Below are positions 1 to 11,778 of a stretch of DNA of 64,000 bases, piece after piece. The stretch lies in the NCBI GenBank assembly GCA_014621425.1, contig JAANBB010000145.1, positions 1 through 64,000 on the forward strand. Direction: 5' to 3'. A model generated the notes under the pieces. That model ran no database searches and was not told the origin of the DNA. It was given only the letters and a program-made list of their open reading frames with translations. This DNA comes from Cylindrodendrum hubeiense. Lineage: Eukaryota; Ascomycota; Sordariomycetes; Hypocreales; Nectriaceae. Positions within the stretch are counted from its first letter, which is position 1; each line of letters begins with the position of its first letter. Position numbers and translations under genes: made by a program.

Positions 1-1
1 C

Positions 2-277
2 GACCCGGCCTCGATGGGGCCCGGCGCCTCGCGCGGCGGCAACCGTGACGACCCCGAGGGCGACATCTTCGTCGAGACCGAGGGCGTCGGCTCCAAGTAC
101 GTGTACCGCATGGATCTGTCGATGCGCAGCGCCGGGAAAAGCGCCCGCAATAACAAGCTCACCTGGCGGGGCTTCTACAGCTACAACAAGCTGACGGACG
201 ACTGGGGCGAGTTTGGCCTCAAGAACGACAAACCCTTCTTTTTCAGCCGCGTCAAGAGCTATGGCTTCGGGGGGTGA
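2..277 (+). CDS. 3' end of an unidentified protein gene (5' truncated by window edge)
   Basis: The open frame enters from the left edge (codons start at base 2) and ends at TGA 275-277, so about 91 C-terminal residues are visible. The tail is hydrophilic and rich in Lys, Arg, Trp and Tyr, with a compact aromatic stretch (KLTWRGFYSYNKLTDDWGEF) and a final SYGFGG. No membrane segment or motif I can name is present. The Met at base 14 is probably internal, because the frame is open upstream of it. I do not recognise the family. The aromatic-rich pattern and clean codon structure favour a real conserved C-terminus over a chance frame. Confidence 0.6.
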   Translation, partial: DPASMGPGASRGGNRDDPEGDIFVETEGVGSKYVYRMDLSMRSAGKSARNNKLTWRGFYSYNKLTDDWGEFGLKNDKPFFFSRVKSYGFGG

Positions 278-1179
278 TGTCATGTGCCGAGAGAAGGACA
301 ATTCCAACAGCAGCGAGAAATATACCACGACAGGCGTCGTGTCGGGATGGGTTGGCAGTAGAATAATTACGCCCAGATGCGAGAGAATTGCCTTCCCGGG
401 CCTTTAGACCAAGTATTTAGGCTACCTCTCATAGAGACAGACATAGAAATATTTTATCCATCTGGGTAGCCTTGTCTCGCTGTGACAGCCTTTTGTGTCC
501 CGTATTGGACATTCAGGCGTCATCTCAAGCACTCACTCATATCCACACACCATAACCAGATACCAATGTACCAAATATCACACCATCTTCCTGACTCAGA
601 CGCCTGGGATACAACCGACATTGCATTTATGCATATATTCATATCATTACTTATTGCCTAAATCTCCTCTTATATGCCATCCTATCAACCCTCGCCTTCC
701 TCATCCCCATCCTGAACCACTATCTTACAATAACAACCCGCCCGAGCATTCTACTCCTCGTCACTGAAATCCCAAGCCCCTCAAAACGCCCACGTCTTTG
801 ACTAGCCAAAACAGTATACTGAAGAGTTACAGGCAGCTTGGTCGTAAATGTGCATGCTTGTATATGATGATTAGATACAGCAGCAAGACTGGCTGCATGC
901 TGGTCCTCTCGAAAGGTATTCCCAATCGAAGACCTAATTATATTTATAGTACCGTGTAATATCGCCCATTGGTCGTCGATAATAATGCATATGTATAGAT
1001 GCGGTCGTTAGTGCGCCAAATCAGATGATTCGGTTCGCCGGGTATCAATTCGCAGAAACGACTTGTTCGCGCAAATAATCGGAAGCGAAGCGTGGGTCCT
1101 ACGCTTCAAACATCCGGGGGTTGAATAAAAATACGAGGTATCCGCACGAGGTATTCGAGACCGTTCGCTCACTGGAGTC
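278..1179. other. Intergenic region between convergent 3' ends
   Basis: This stretch lies between the end of the partial left gene and the stop codon of the minus-strand 885-aa gene. It is AT-leaning, with stop codons in all frames and only short chance frames. It presumably holds both 3' UTRs. I see no RNA gene, repeat or mobile element. Confidence 0.5.
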
Positions 1180-3893
1180 TCATCTGAGACGTTTTCCGTC
1201 CAGGAACTTGGGGCTCGTTTCAAAGTATGGCTGCTCGTTGTGGAATTGGGCGTTGTACTGCATGGCCTTTCGTGCCTGGTATTCTGCTCGCTCATCGTCG
1301 TCCATACTAAACGCCTTCTTCAGCCAGCCAAGAGCGCTTTTCTTCTTCTTCAGGCGCTTTCCACCGGCCTGAGTCGTCGCTCGAGAAGCCATAGTAGCGG
1401 TGTCGTCGTCGTATGTTGCTGAAGTCACACTGCTTAGAGTGCTCATGCCACCCATGCGAGACGGCTGGCGCGCATGACCAGGGAAGTATCCGGAAGGGCG
1501 ATATTGAGGATCCCTAGGGTCGGCAGTATGAGGTCTTTGTTGGAGAGGCGAGTGAGGTGATGCGTGAACGGGGTGATAGAACTGCTGCTGCTCCGAGTGA
1601 GGTGTGGCCATGACCTGGGGTCGTCCAGCAGCGCTAAAGTCCGCGTGAGAGCTTGCACGCGGGAGGCGGTGCGGCGGACAGACTTCCATCTCAGAGACGT
1701 AGGTAGAATCGGGAACCTGAGACATGCGCGCTTGGTGCATGCCGGTACCTGTTGATGGACGAGCTGACATTGCCTCTGTGGCGTTCCTCGGGGGGATATG
1801 GATGGAATCGGGGGGCGTTGTCTTCTGCGATACGCGCTGGCGCAAAGAAGTCTTCTTCTGCAGAAATCCTTGACCCTGTGCCACTTGCGGCGACTGTGCC
1901 TGGCTTTGAGCTCGAGATTGCGGTCTTGAAGAGGCTATTGTTTGAGATCGAGACTGGGGTCTCATCTGAGGATCCCGGGACTGAGGTCTCATTTGGGAAT
2001 CTCTAGATTGAGGCATCATATGAGGATCTCGCGACTGGGGCCTCATTTGAGAGTCTCTAGATTGAGGCATCATATGAGGATCTCGGGACTGGGGCCTCAA
2101 TTGCGCATCTCGCGACTGAGGTCTCATTTGAGAATCTCGAGACTGAGGAAACATGTGAGGATCTTGAGACTGAGGTCTCAATTGCAGGTCTCTCGACTGG
2201 GGTCTCGATGGTGGTTGGGTCTGGATCTTCAACTCTGGCGGGCTGTTCTTTACCATCGGCGAAGGGAGCGGCTCAGGGAGTTTCGGTGTGTATGTCCGCG
2301 GCTGGAGGATGAATAGTGGTCCATCATCAAAAGGTGACTGCTCAGCCTCGGGTTCCTCTTGTATGGGGTCCTCCCGTTTGGGTTCGTTCGATGTCAACTT
2401 GGGCTTGCCATCATAAACAGTCGGAGACAAGGTGGGTTGGTCGTCATAAACAGTCGGAGACAAGGTGGGTTGGCCATAAACAGTCGGGGACAAAGTGGGC
2501 TGCCCATAAACACTCGGGGACAAAGTGGGCTGCTCATAAACACTCGGGGACAACGTCATGACTTGTGGTGGTGGGTCAGCCGCAGCGTGGAAGCTCATGC
2601 GAGGGGGGAGCAGAGGGGTAGATCCCGGAAGAGGGAAATCACTGAGAGTGTCAACCTCGGGGTCTTCGACTCTCTTGGTGGCTTGAAGAGTGGACGCAGA
2701 ATCCTCGCTTCGAATACTCCCAACCGGGGTACTGGACCGGTCTTGTGAAGTCGTAGGCGATGATGAGGCATCCTCGCCTGGAGCGTGCACGGGAAGAGTG
2801 AATGGAGGAATTGTTGCCTGGGGTGGTTAGTTAGCATAGTTTCTACAAGACTGAGACATGAATCATAACTTACCCACGTCTTTCGGCTCACTTCACCAGC
2901 CGTCTTCTCCATCTCAGCCACAATGGTCATCAACTTGATGATCAACCCGTTCAGGTCCTGCGCTTGGTTGTTGAGATCGTCAAAGGCGTTGAGCCAACCG
3001 TCGGCATTGCCCTTCATGGCCCGAAAAATCTTGCCCAGGTCGGGGGTGGCATCGGGCCACTCATCATCGTTGTGCTCGTTGAGCCAGTCCATGAAGGCCT
3101 CGCTGGACCGGAGGCCGGCGTCGATGTCGTCGTCCCATTGCTTCATAGCAGCATTTGTCCGGGCCAAGATATGGTCGATCTTTTCATTTCCAGCAAGAAT
3201 CTGAGCACGAAAGTTGCGGTCCTCGAGCATCCCTTCAAAGGCATTTCTATTGCCCATGGGCAGCTGGAGATGAGCGATGCGCTCGGTTAGATCCTGATGG
3301 GCTTGTGCAAAGTCCTCCAGCATTACTTCCAGAAACTCATCCACCTCGTTAATGTGGCCCTGGAGAATGCTAACTACCTGGGAGTCGTCTGCAGCCAGGC
3401 CTTGGAGCAAAAGGTAGACGCCAAAGGTGATCTGGGCAATCAATTTATACACTTCGTGTTGTTCCTGGCCGGGTCGATAACGCCAGGCAGTGTCAAAAGG
3501 CTCGTCTTGGGCGCCTTGCTCAATCAGCTTTTCTCTGCGGCCCTTTGCGTCGAGTTCCCTTAACTTGGGCTTGCCAGGACCCCCTTGGCTGTTGGTGACT
3601 TCGTGAAGAGACTCGGCAAAGGCCTCTTGCATGGACGGGACTGGGTGGACCGGGATATTCTCGTCGTCGGAGGCGTGCATTTCGGAAAGAATACTCTCGT
3701 CATCGTCAAGCTCCGACCGTGGATGGTCCGAGATGGTTGTATTTGTGGCGGCGTCTTCTGGAGTCGGGTGGAGGACGATACGGAGGTCGCTCGGCTTATC
3801 GAAGGTCAACGGGGCGAGGGTGGTGGGAGGCATGGTGGCGGTGCCAATACCCGAGAGGGTGAGCTTCGAGACAGGACGAAGGTTCGGCAACAT
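1180..3893 (-). CDS. Conserved fungal protein of unknown function with two internal peptide-repeat tracts (885 aa)
   Basis: Two exons: 3893..2874 and 2817..1180. The intron has donor GTAAGT, a GCTAAC branch site and a CAG acceptor, and the join is in frame after residue 340. The N-terminal half (about 50-340) is helical and acidic with heptad-like spacing and no catalytic motif I recognise. The C-terminal half is low-complexity. Residues about 430-480 hold five copies of a ~10-residue unit of type QPTLSPSVYG. Residues about 545-626 hold about ten copies of a ~9-residue unit of type PQSRDPHMM. The protein ends with a basic KRLKKKKSALGWLKKAF segment that looks like an amphipathic membrane- or protein-binding helix. 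A start at codon 21 (ATG near 3833) is equally possible. It is probably a cytoplasmic scaffold, which is inference only; the function is unknown. Confidence 0.75.
1960..2205 (-). repeat. Coding minisatellite, ~27-nt unit
   Basis: About nine to ten imperfect tandem copies of a 27-nt unit encode PQSRD(P/S)(H/Q)M(M/R) within the 885-aa protein. On the plus strand the core reads like catatgaggatctcgagact. Copies differ by single substitutions and stay in frame. Confidence 0.85.
2410..2560 (-). repeat. Coding minisatellite, ~30-nt unit
   Basis: Five imperfect copies of a 30-33-nt unit encode QPTLSP(S/T)VYG-type decapeptides. On the plus strand the repeating core is cataaacagtcggggacaaa. It lies in the same gene as the 27-nt repeat and is separated from it by about 200 nt of unique coding sequence. 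Confidence 0.85.
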
Positions 3894-6800
3894 GGTGGCG
3901 GTTGTAAAGAAGGCCGATAGGAATGGGGAGAATCGAGGGGCTGCGGGGAGCCGTGCCGTTGTTGGACAGGCAGGCAGAGGGGGTTGCTAGATGCTGTTGT
4001 GCGACCGTAATGAGAGCCGTGTGGCGTGTCCGCGTCTGTTGGGGCTGCAAAATGCTACCAGACGATGAAAGGAGTGGATGGTGGGATGGTGTCGGACGGG
4101 GAGAGGTCTTGCTATCGCATCTCGGGAGCCGCCAGGAGCCAGAGTTCAGAAGTCGGCGAGCGCCATGATACTGGCAAAGTAGTCACAGGGCGGTCAACTG
4201 AAACTGGGGGCGGCGGCGGGTTGGTGATGCCGACAGAGTTGAGTAGAGACGACGAGAGGTGAGGAGAGGTGAGGCTCGACGGAGGGAGATCGGCGGGAGG
4301 TCGACGGAGCTGCGAGCTGTGTAGTTTATCTGTAATACTCGGCTGCAAAGGGGAGGATCATCAGCTGATCAGGGACCAAATAAGGTCCCGAACAGCAGAG
4401 TCGGTTGGTTCTCGACAATCCGGGGTAGCCACAGTGAAGGATCCGCTGCAAGGGGGGATTCCCAAGCAAATGGCGCTGGAGGGGGGAGATGTCAAAGTAG
4501 AGCCGTTATTAAGGAGGATGAGGGTTGGCAGGTAAGGATGCAATGGAAGTCGGGAGGAAAGAGAGAGGGGGAGGCGTGGGTTCGACGGGAGAGCATCCAT
4601 GACAATGAGTGGCCTAGGGCGCTCCATGGTCACGGAGGCGTTCCTTCCCTACCTAGTCACCCTGCTCTTTCGTCCCTACAGTACTACTACGTAGTACGTG
4701 CCTGCTCCCTACATAGTTTACCCTCGTCCCCGTTCCCCGTCCGCTCCTTCCGCCTTGGTCTGTGGGTTCCCCCCAGCGTGCCATGTACATGCGCTTACAG
4801 CACCTCGATTGCTCCCACTGCGTCTGTGTGGGTGCGGCCCTCCCTACTCCCTGCTGCATTCTCGCTCGCTCGCCCGCGCACTGCGCTCTGTACGCAGTAT
4901 CCCCTGAGCCCGAACCGCGCCGGCGACTGGCTGGGCGAGGGCACTAAACTCGACCAGGCCCAACTGTCTCTCCTGTCCCTGTGGCGGCCCCTCCGCCCAT
5001 GCGAATCCCCCTGCACCACCCCCGCCATCGTCCAGTGGAAGCCACTGCGAGCACGCTGCAGCCCACTGAAAACGACTTCTGCAGCCCAGCGAAGCCACTG
5101 CAGGGCCAGATGGGTGCCACCAGGGCCACCGGGGCCACTGGGGCCACTTGCACTTGGGCCACTGCACATGGGCCACTGGAGCGCCAATGCGACCCGGCCT
5201 TATCCCGCCCAAGAACGATGCTAGTGGCGCCTGTGGCTAGCCCCCGATGGTGCTAAATACCAAATTCTGCCAATTCCCTACGGATGCCAATTGCCCAGCC
5301 AGTGGGGCCGAGCGAGTGCCAACCCATCCATGGCAATGATGAGCGATTCCCTGGCCAGGGCTGGGCTGGTTCCACGGTGCCTGGCGGCTTGGTGGGCGGA
5401 TTGCTATATTGGGAACGTCGCACCCCCCACCAGAGCTTGTGATCGAGGCCCGGGGCGGTCCCGGGATGCAGGCCTCGCGTGCGTCCGCGTGGGCGTGGGC
5501 GTGGGCGTGCCTGGGAGGGAGTAGTCATCCAGTACGGAGTACTAGTAGGTAAGGTAAGGTATCAAAGTTTGATTTATCACTCTCTACACGACGCAGTGTT
5601 CAGGGGCAAATTGAACAAATTGATTGGAGATGGGGAATGGCCTGAAGATTAGAAATGAGAACTCGTAGACGGGATTGGACCGACTTGGCAAATTCTGTCC
5701 CTCCCTCTCGCCGTCATGACCACCCAATATTCGGCCACGGGGAATAGAAAAAGCAACCACGAACCCGGGAAACACCAGTAAACAACGAGAAACATGGATC
5801 TCGATCTGCCGAGGTTCTTTTGCGGTGCGGTGTGTGTACGCTGTCTGTGGTGGGTGTGCGTGCGTGGGTTTGCAGCTGCGTCTGGGTGGGCGGCCTTCTG
5901 CTGTGTGCCGCCGAGATGGGTGCTCCAGCATCCCTTCTGGGCTTGGAGTGGGTTGCACCAGCAGCTGGATTAGGTGCGAGCAGCGCTGGGGCAATACGGC
6001 CAAGGCAAATTAGAGCCAGCCGAGACTTTGACTCTTTGGGTGATCAGCCGCTATCACGCGCTGTATTCTTTAGCTCTGCACAATGCAATGCAGGACCAAA
6101 CTGCCGAATCTGGCTGGGCTGGGCCTGGCCTGGCCTGGTCACCAACACCATCCCTACGGGGCTCCGTATTGTCGGCGTCAGCACTATCAATTCTTCCACA
6201 CTCCGATTCGTCTCGGTTCTACGTGGCCGTAATCAAATGTTTATCCATCCAGGCCAGACGAGTACCACGTACGCGCACACTCATCCAACCTTTCGCCTCT
6301 CCCACTCCGCATACCCATTCGAGGCCTTCTGTTAGCTCAGGGGCCTGCAGATGCATAACCTGATCTTGGGCGCAGCCCATGTCGCTTGCTCTCGCCTGCT
6401 CTCGCCCGGTGGGTGTCGTCTGGGTCCCGCGGCCCCCTGGGCCAATCTTTTTGCTGGCCTGGGCGTCTCTTGGACGCAGCTCTCGAGGGAGAATAGTCTG
6501 GGGTGGCTTGTTGACGGCTCTGGGTCCAGCCATTCGAGGCCCTAGGCAAGACGCCCTAGAGAGGTCCATATTAAAATAGGGCCCATTTGGTACGCGGATC
6601 GGGCTACTGGCGCTTGTCAAAGGGAAAGGGGCTGTAATCGATCGGGGCTTGTCATTGGATTTGAAGACCTCATTTATCAACACCCCGTTATCCGTCATCC
6701 GTCATCTGCAAATCGCCCACTACGGGATGCATCGGCACCCGTTGTCGACGCCTCCTCCCACCCTGACCCCGGGCCTCGAGATGGCCACTGGGGAACGCGG

Positions 6801-8158
6801 ACTGGGAACCGCAAATGGAGACCACGAATGGAGAACTGGCCTGCTGGCCTGCTGGCCTGGCCCTAGATGAGGCCGTGACCCTTGGGCCACTATCGAGTGA
6901 CAGGTCGAGGCAACCACCAGGATGCGATGCGATGGGTCAACATGGGATACCGGTCCATTCTGTCATTGACAGGGCCATGGCAATGGGGTCCTTGCCACGG
7001 TCCATTCCGCAGGCCGGGAGCCCCGTTACTGCGCACAGAAGCTCTTAGCCCACAAGCTGGTTTTCGGTGCAGCATTCTTCGTCAGGGGGAGCGGCTGGGC
7101 TTGGTCCGCGATAGAGTTTGCTGGAGGACCCTTTTCCACTCCAACCCTGATCGCGCCTCTTCATTTACGGGCCGATGGAGATGCGTCAGGTTTACCGATT
7201 TATTCGCGTTCACCGCTGGCTGAGGCTCGGTGGGCTAGAGCCTGTAGATGGCCCGTCAGCAAGGCGAAGCCGAGAAGCAGTGGCCGACGACGCGGCAACA
7301 GGACCGTGGCCGTTGTAAATACACGACATAGGACGGATACGGCGTGCTCCGTCCCTTGTCGCCGTATCCACCCTCCGCCAAAGGTCATGTCCACGAATCT
7401 CCATGGCTCAATTTTTTTGCTGGGACGCGCAAGCCAACGGCGTCAACGGCGGCGCCAAGTGCTTTTTGGCACAGACGCAATGGCTATTGACGCGAAGCCA
7501 CCGACAACGGGTGGGCCGTTGAGATGCAGCTTGAGACGCAGCTTGCGATGCAGCGACGGGGATGGAAGCAAGTATTGAGAGTCGAGAAACAAGGCCAGAA
7601 GGGCCGGGAAGCAGGCTGCCGGTGCCAAGGCCCAGAGCAGTAAGGCCAATAGGGCCCAGTGCGACTTGGCTCCATCGACGGCCATGGCGACAAGACAGCC
7701 CAGCGAGAAAGAGTTGAAGCTCCGAAGCGGCGCGGTCGCGATGCACCGGTAGTCGGCACAGCATTGACGGGCCCTGTGGAATGAAACGAGGAAATCCACA
7801 ACTAGACCGAGGGACCAAGGCAGCTCGACGTCCGCCAGGCGCAGACTTAACCCTCCGTTCGCAACTTGATCCTTCATTTCCAATTTCCATTCGTTCGCCA
7901 ACTAACCCTTTGGCGTCTCTGTCGCGTCTGTCAGCTGAGTTGCGCCTCCAGCGTTCGGTGCTCAATAGGCCAAGCCACATCATTAGCCAGCCCGCCTCAG
8001 CCCGCCAGCGCACACCCGGCCAGCACACCACCGCTACCAAGAGATCGCCTAACCCACTTCCCCAGCATCGTCGTCATCGGGCTTTTTTCTTTCCGCCCAC
8101 CTCTCCAACATTCTCGCGAGACAGCTCTTAGAGCTCTGCGCGACCATCACTCGCGACA
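3894..8158. other. Long gene-free region between divergent genes
   Basis: This 4.3-kb region separates the 5' ends of two divergent genes. It is GC-rich with pyrimidine runs and many short repeats, and no frame has convincing protein character or splice signals. Visible structure includes a degenerate gggccactg-type minisatellite at about 5030-5190, a (gggcgt)n run at about 5485-5512, ggcctggcctgg runs near 6120, and ctggcctg repeats at about 6835-6865. It may contain long 5' UTRs, promoter elements or a non-coding transcript. I cannot support a gene. Confidence 0.5.
5030..5190. repeat. Degenerate minisatellite of gccactg/gggccactgg type
   Basis: The core gccactg recurs about ten times in 160 bp with spacers of a few bases, most densely at 5110-5185. 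It generates chance Gly/Pro/Ala-rich frames on both strands that should not be read as proteins. Confidence 0.6.
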
Positions 8159-9122
8159 ATGGCTCCCCAGAACCCCTTCAAGTTCGGGGGCGACCTCTGG
8201 GACACTTCCAATCGCTTTGAGACCTCGTGGCTGTTGAATCCCTGGCTGCTCTTCGCCTGTCGCGCCCTCATTGTAAGTTGTTTTCCATCTGTCGCATCGG
8301 CATCCGTGTATATGCAACATTCGTATACGCACGTCTCTCTCTCTTATCCGCTAACACCATCCTCAACAGTCACTCTACGCCTTCGTCACCCGGTTCTTCA
8401 TCATCGGCTGGACTTGCACCCACGACTCCCTCGGTGGGTGCTCCCAAGTCCGCCTCTCCTTTTCCTACTTCACCATCCTCACCTACTGGGGCATCGCCTT
8501 CTACTTCCTCTTCGCCGCCATCCACACCCTGACCTACGCCATCCGCGGCCGCCCGCTCCTCGACAGCTTCCCCCGTCCGCTGCAGGCCCTCCACGCCCTC
8601 TTCTACTCCACCATCGTCACCTACCCGTTCCTCGTCACCATCGTCTACTGGGTTGTTCTTTACGATGGTCCCTGGTTCACCGTCGAGTTCAACGCCTGGT
8701 CGAACATCAGTCAGCATGGCCTCAACAGCCTCTTCGCCCTGTTCGAGATCGTCGTTCCCCGCACGAGCCCGCCGCTCTGGGTCCATATCCCGTGGTTGAT
8801 CTTCATCCTCGCCCTGTACCTGGCCCTCGCCTTCGTCACCTATGCCACCAAGGGCGTCTACGTCTACAACTTCCTTGACTACAAGGAGATGAACGGCCGT
8901 GGCATCGTCGCCGCCTACATCTTTGGCATCGCCGTCGGTATTGTCATCATCTTCTGCATCGTCTGGTGCCTCATCTGGGTGCGCAAGTGGGTGACTGAGA
9001 CAAAGTTGGGCAAGGAGGGCAGGTTCGCCTCGCAGCCCGTCAACAACGACACTGAAATGAATGCCATCGGCAACAAGTACGCCACGGGACCAAGCTCCGA
9101 GACGCCTGATCGATTATATTAA
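8159..9122 (+). CDS. Multi-pass membrane protein of AIG1/FAR-17a / Rolling-stone type (288 aa)
   Basis: Exons 8159..8272 and 8370..9122 flank an intron with donor GTAAGT and acceptor AACAG, joined after codon 38. The protein has about six hydrophobic helices. Two family-like elements are visible: a Thr-bearing helix (LTYWGIAFYFL), and a His before a downstream acidic residue (QHGLNSLFALFE). In the AIG1/ADTRP family a Thr and a His form the hydrolytic centre acting on fatty-acid esters of hydroxy fatty acids. Drosophila Rolling-stone proteins share the same topology. The C-terminal tail is short and polar. The enzymatic role is inference from these two positions. The most secure statement is a conserved integral membrane protein, probably in the endomembrane system. 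Confidence 0.75.
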
Positions 9123-9744
9123 GATCTCATCTTCTCCCTCCCAAGTAAATGCGGCGTTTGATCGTTTTTTTGTTTGGAGATACCATGTTAATATGCGCAA
9201 TGTGCAAAGTGCGGATTGGATAGAACGGAATCATCATATACCCAATAGTATGAGTCCTAGCTTGAGTTGGTAGCTTGAACATAATGCATAATCACTAACG
9301 AGACACCCGATCTGATTTCGTGATGATTATACCCAAGTATTCGGGGAGCTATACGTAAATATTGAGTAAATTATTTGGGGTTTCTTATAGAGCGTTGTTA
9401 TTTATCATCAGAAAGGTCAAAGCAATGCAGTAAATGGAACGCAGCAACACAATTCTCACCACACACAGTGCCAGGAAACCATTGTTCTCGGTAATAGAGT
9501 TGCTGCGCACCCGCCTTGCCTTGCCCTTTTTCTCGAACCTAGCTGCCGACACCCTTGCTGGAAGCTGCGGAATTGTGCCCAAGTATTTGAAGTTATACCT
9601 AAGTATTATTTCAATCTTTGTGGGGTGGACATCTCTCATTGCCGTATATATATATACATATATATATAGCTTCTTGTCGTACAATTACAATTACAGTATC
9701 CAATTACATCAAGAACATGCGACACAGTCGTGGTGATACAGATT
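9123..9744. other. Convergent 3' intergenic region with AT microsatellite
   Basis: This region lies between the stop codons of the AIG1-like gene and GUP1. It is AT-rich, with an (AT)n tract broken by one C at about 9644-9669. The phrase cccaagtatt occurs twice (near 9332 and 9579), which hints at an old repeat, but there are no clear borders. No gene is seen. Confidence 0.5.
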
Positions 9745-11778
9745 CTAACACCGGACCACAACTCCCTGGCGAACCTCGGCCTCGCGAACCTCAAACATGA
9801 CTTGAATAGACACAAAAAGAGTTGTACTGGCCATAAAGAGGAAAATAGCACCTGTTCGAGGGTTAGTTACCAATCAATGAGTTTGAAAGACAAGAGATAT
9901 GCTCCACGTACCAGACCAGTCGTGCATAATGCTTTGAATAATGGTCAGCAAGCCGTCAAGGCCAACCGCAAAGCCAACCAGGTTGGCAGAAACCATCATG
10001 AATACATTCACCAAGCTTCCGACGCCGGCCAACATCCGGTACTGAGTGGGCCGGTGCTCCCACTTCCGCTGGGGGAACAGGTAGGCCGCAGTCCATTCGG
10101 GTATCATGAAGAGGACAATCAGCCATCCCCAGATCAGGAGCCGCAACTTGATATCATGCCACAAGGCTACGAAAGTGAAGACGACCAGGTTCGTCACAAT
10201 GGACTTCGCCGTAGCCCTCCAGTTACGGAATGAGACGCCTCCCAGGGGAACATAGATGTACCGCACCAGCCACCGGTTGTACGAGCGGTGCCATCCGCGC
10301 CAGAAAAGCTTGGTGCTGAAATTGTTGTTGACACACCGGGCCATGTTCTCAGGCGGGTCGATGCCGTCAGTGAGCGACCACAGTCGGAAGAATCGCCAGG
10401 GCAGCAGAAGCTTCATCCAGATAATGTGTAGGTTCAAAAACGACAGCATGCCCAGTTGAGCGGCTGTGTAGGAGCTCCAATCCGGCCCTGCCTTGTTAAT
10501 TGCGCCGATGTAGTTGAAGTGGAGGACCACCTCCATTGCGAGGAATACGAGGACGAGACGGATTGCGTATCGGATAGTACGTGGCTTCTCGATGGTGGCG
10601 GAACGGTACTTGGACTGTGAAATATAGTCGTTAAAGGTGAGGATTGGGCCTGTCAAGTACAGTGGTGCGTAGATGACGTAGCCGACGTAGTTGCGGAAAG
10701 AGAAATCCCTGACATCTGCTGGGATTCTGACACGATCCCTCTCGGAAAGGTTGGCGGGATCCAGTTGCTTCTTCTTTGGCCCGTTAGAACATGATCAGAT
10801 AGACATTAATCGCCAATTTTGGCCAACTTACCTCAAGGGAATTAGAATTGCTTCGATCGCGACTCCAGTAGTAGTCAAGGTTGAAGCTGATGAGGCGGAG
10901 AATAGTGATGTTGAAGAGAATTTCCCACCGAGCCATGATGCCCTTGAAGCCATCGAGCCAGTTGCCGAACTGCATCAGCTCTGAGTCAACCGTCTTTACC
11001 CCATTTCCGACAATAGCCATAACCGGTGGGGAGATGTGGCTAGCCATGTGCCTAAACTGATATCCATCCGAGAGCTCGTTGGCGAACAGGGTGCCGATGT
11101 TGAAAACCCAAGTCGCAACTGGGACATACTTCCTGGGAAGCTTTGTCGCCACCTGGTAGTTGAGGTAGAGAATAAACAGGACTTTGACGGCTGAGACTCC
11201 GTGCAGGGCTGCTAAGAATATAAATGCGAAGACGTAGTCGAAGGTTGCGCGCTGGTCGAGGCGGTTTTGGGGGGTTTGGGGTCTGCCCTTGGTCGGGTAC
11301 ACCGAGTTCCATGCCTTTCGCAAGAGCGGGTGGAAAAGGAGGAGCAAGCCCATGTAGGGGATGTTCTTTCGGAAGACGTAATATTGGTTATCAGAGGCAT
11401 CGATCTTGCGGCCGAGAATCCAGCCTTGTGTCAGATATCTGCTGTAGTGGGGGTATCGTGGATCAGATGCTAGATGGTGTCAGAGCCAAGGTGACAAGAT
11501 TTCGGAGACAGGGACAGCGTACGCGACGAGACATAAGCCACGATATAGAGCATGTAGGGGATCATGATTGCGAGGACGACGAGGTAAAACTTGAACTCGA
11601 TGGTTTTCCATTTCGACGGCTGCCCACGGGCTCGCGCCTTGTCCGACGAGTCTTTCTTCAGGTCATGATCGGCTCGCGCATCGACGACGGTCTGGTACGG
11701 AGCGGTCGGGTCGGTGGTAAAGCGGGTGTCGAGGGTATCGAGGTCGTAGATGCTGCCTGCGATCGACTGGAGACCCAT
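9745..11778 (-). CDS. GUP1: GUP1-like MBOAT O-acyltransferase (glycerol uptake protein 1 family)
   Basis: Four exons: 11778..11523, 11469..10832, 10773..9912 and 9851..9745, giving 620 aa with all junctions in frame. The protein is strongly hydrophobic with about ten to twelve membrane segments. Diagnostic GUP1 features are ASDNQYYVFRKNIPYMGLLL near residue 105, the MBOAT block FWRGWHRSYNRWLVRYIYVPLGG with its conserved Trp-His, and the later LWHDI His taken as catalytic in MBOAT enzymes. In yeast Gup1 is an ER membrane acyltransferase that puts a C26 acyl chain on the lyso-GPI anchor, and it affects lipid rafts and wall integrity. The start at 11778 (MGLQSIAGSIYDL) is chosen because the frame upstream is low-complexity and unlike the family. 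The last exon is short (35 codons) and ends in the expected VMFEVREAE tail. Confidence 0.93.

Noticed and set aside
4538..5224. 228-codon plus frame in the intergenic minisatellite area
   Set aside because: It is Pro/Ser/Cys-rich with no conserved segment and is generated by the gccactg repeats.
7408..8040. 210-codon minus-strand frame in the long intergenic region
   Set aside because: The composition is Trp/Arg/Ser-rich without domain character, overlapping frames on both strands are equally open, and it overlaps the leader of the AIG1-like gene. It is a by-product of GC-rich DNA.
8159..8878. 239-codon plus frame reading through the first exon of the AIG1-like gene
   Set aside because: It ignores a perfect GTAAGT-AACAG intron, and after it the protein becomes a Pro/His/Arg/Leu-rich shadow, while the spliced frame gives membrane helices.
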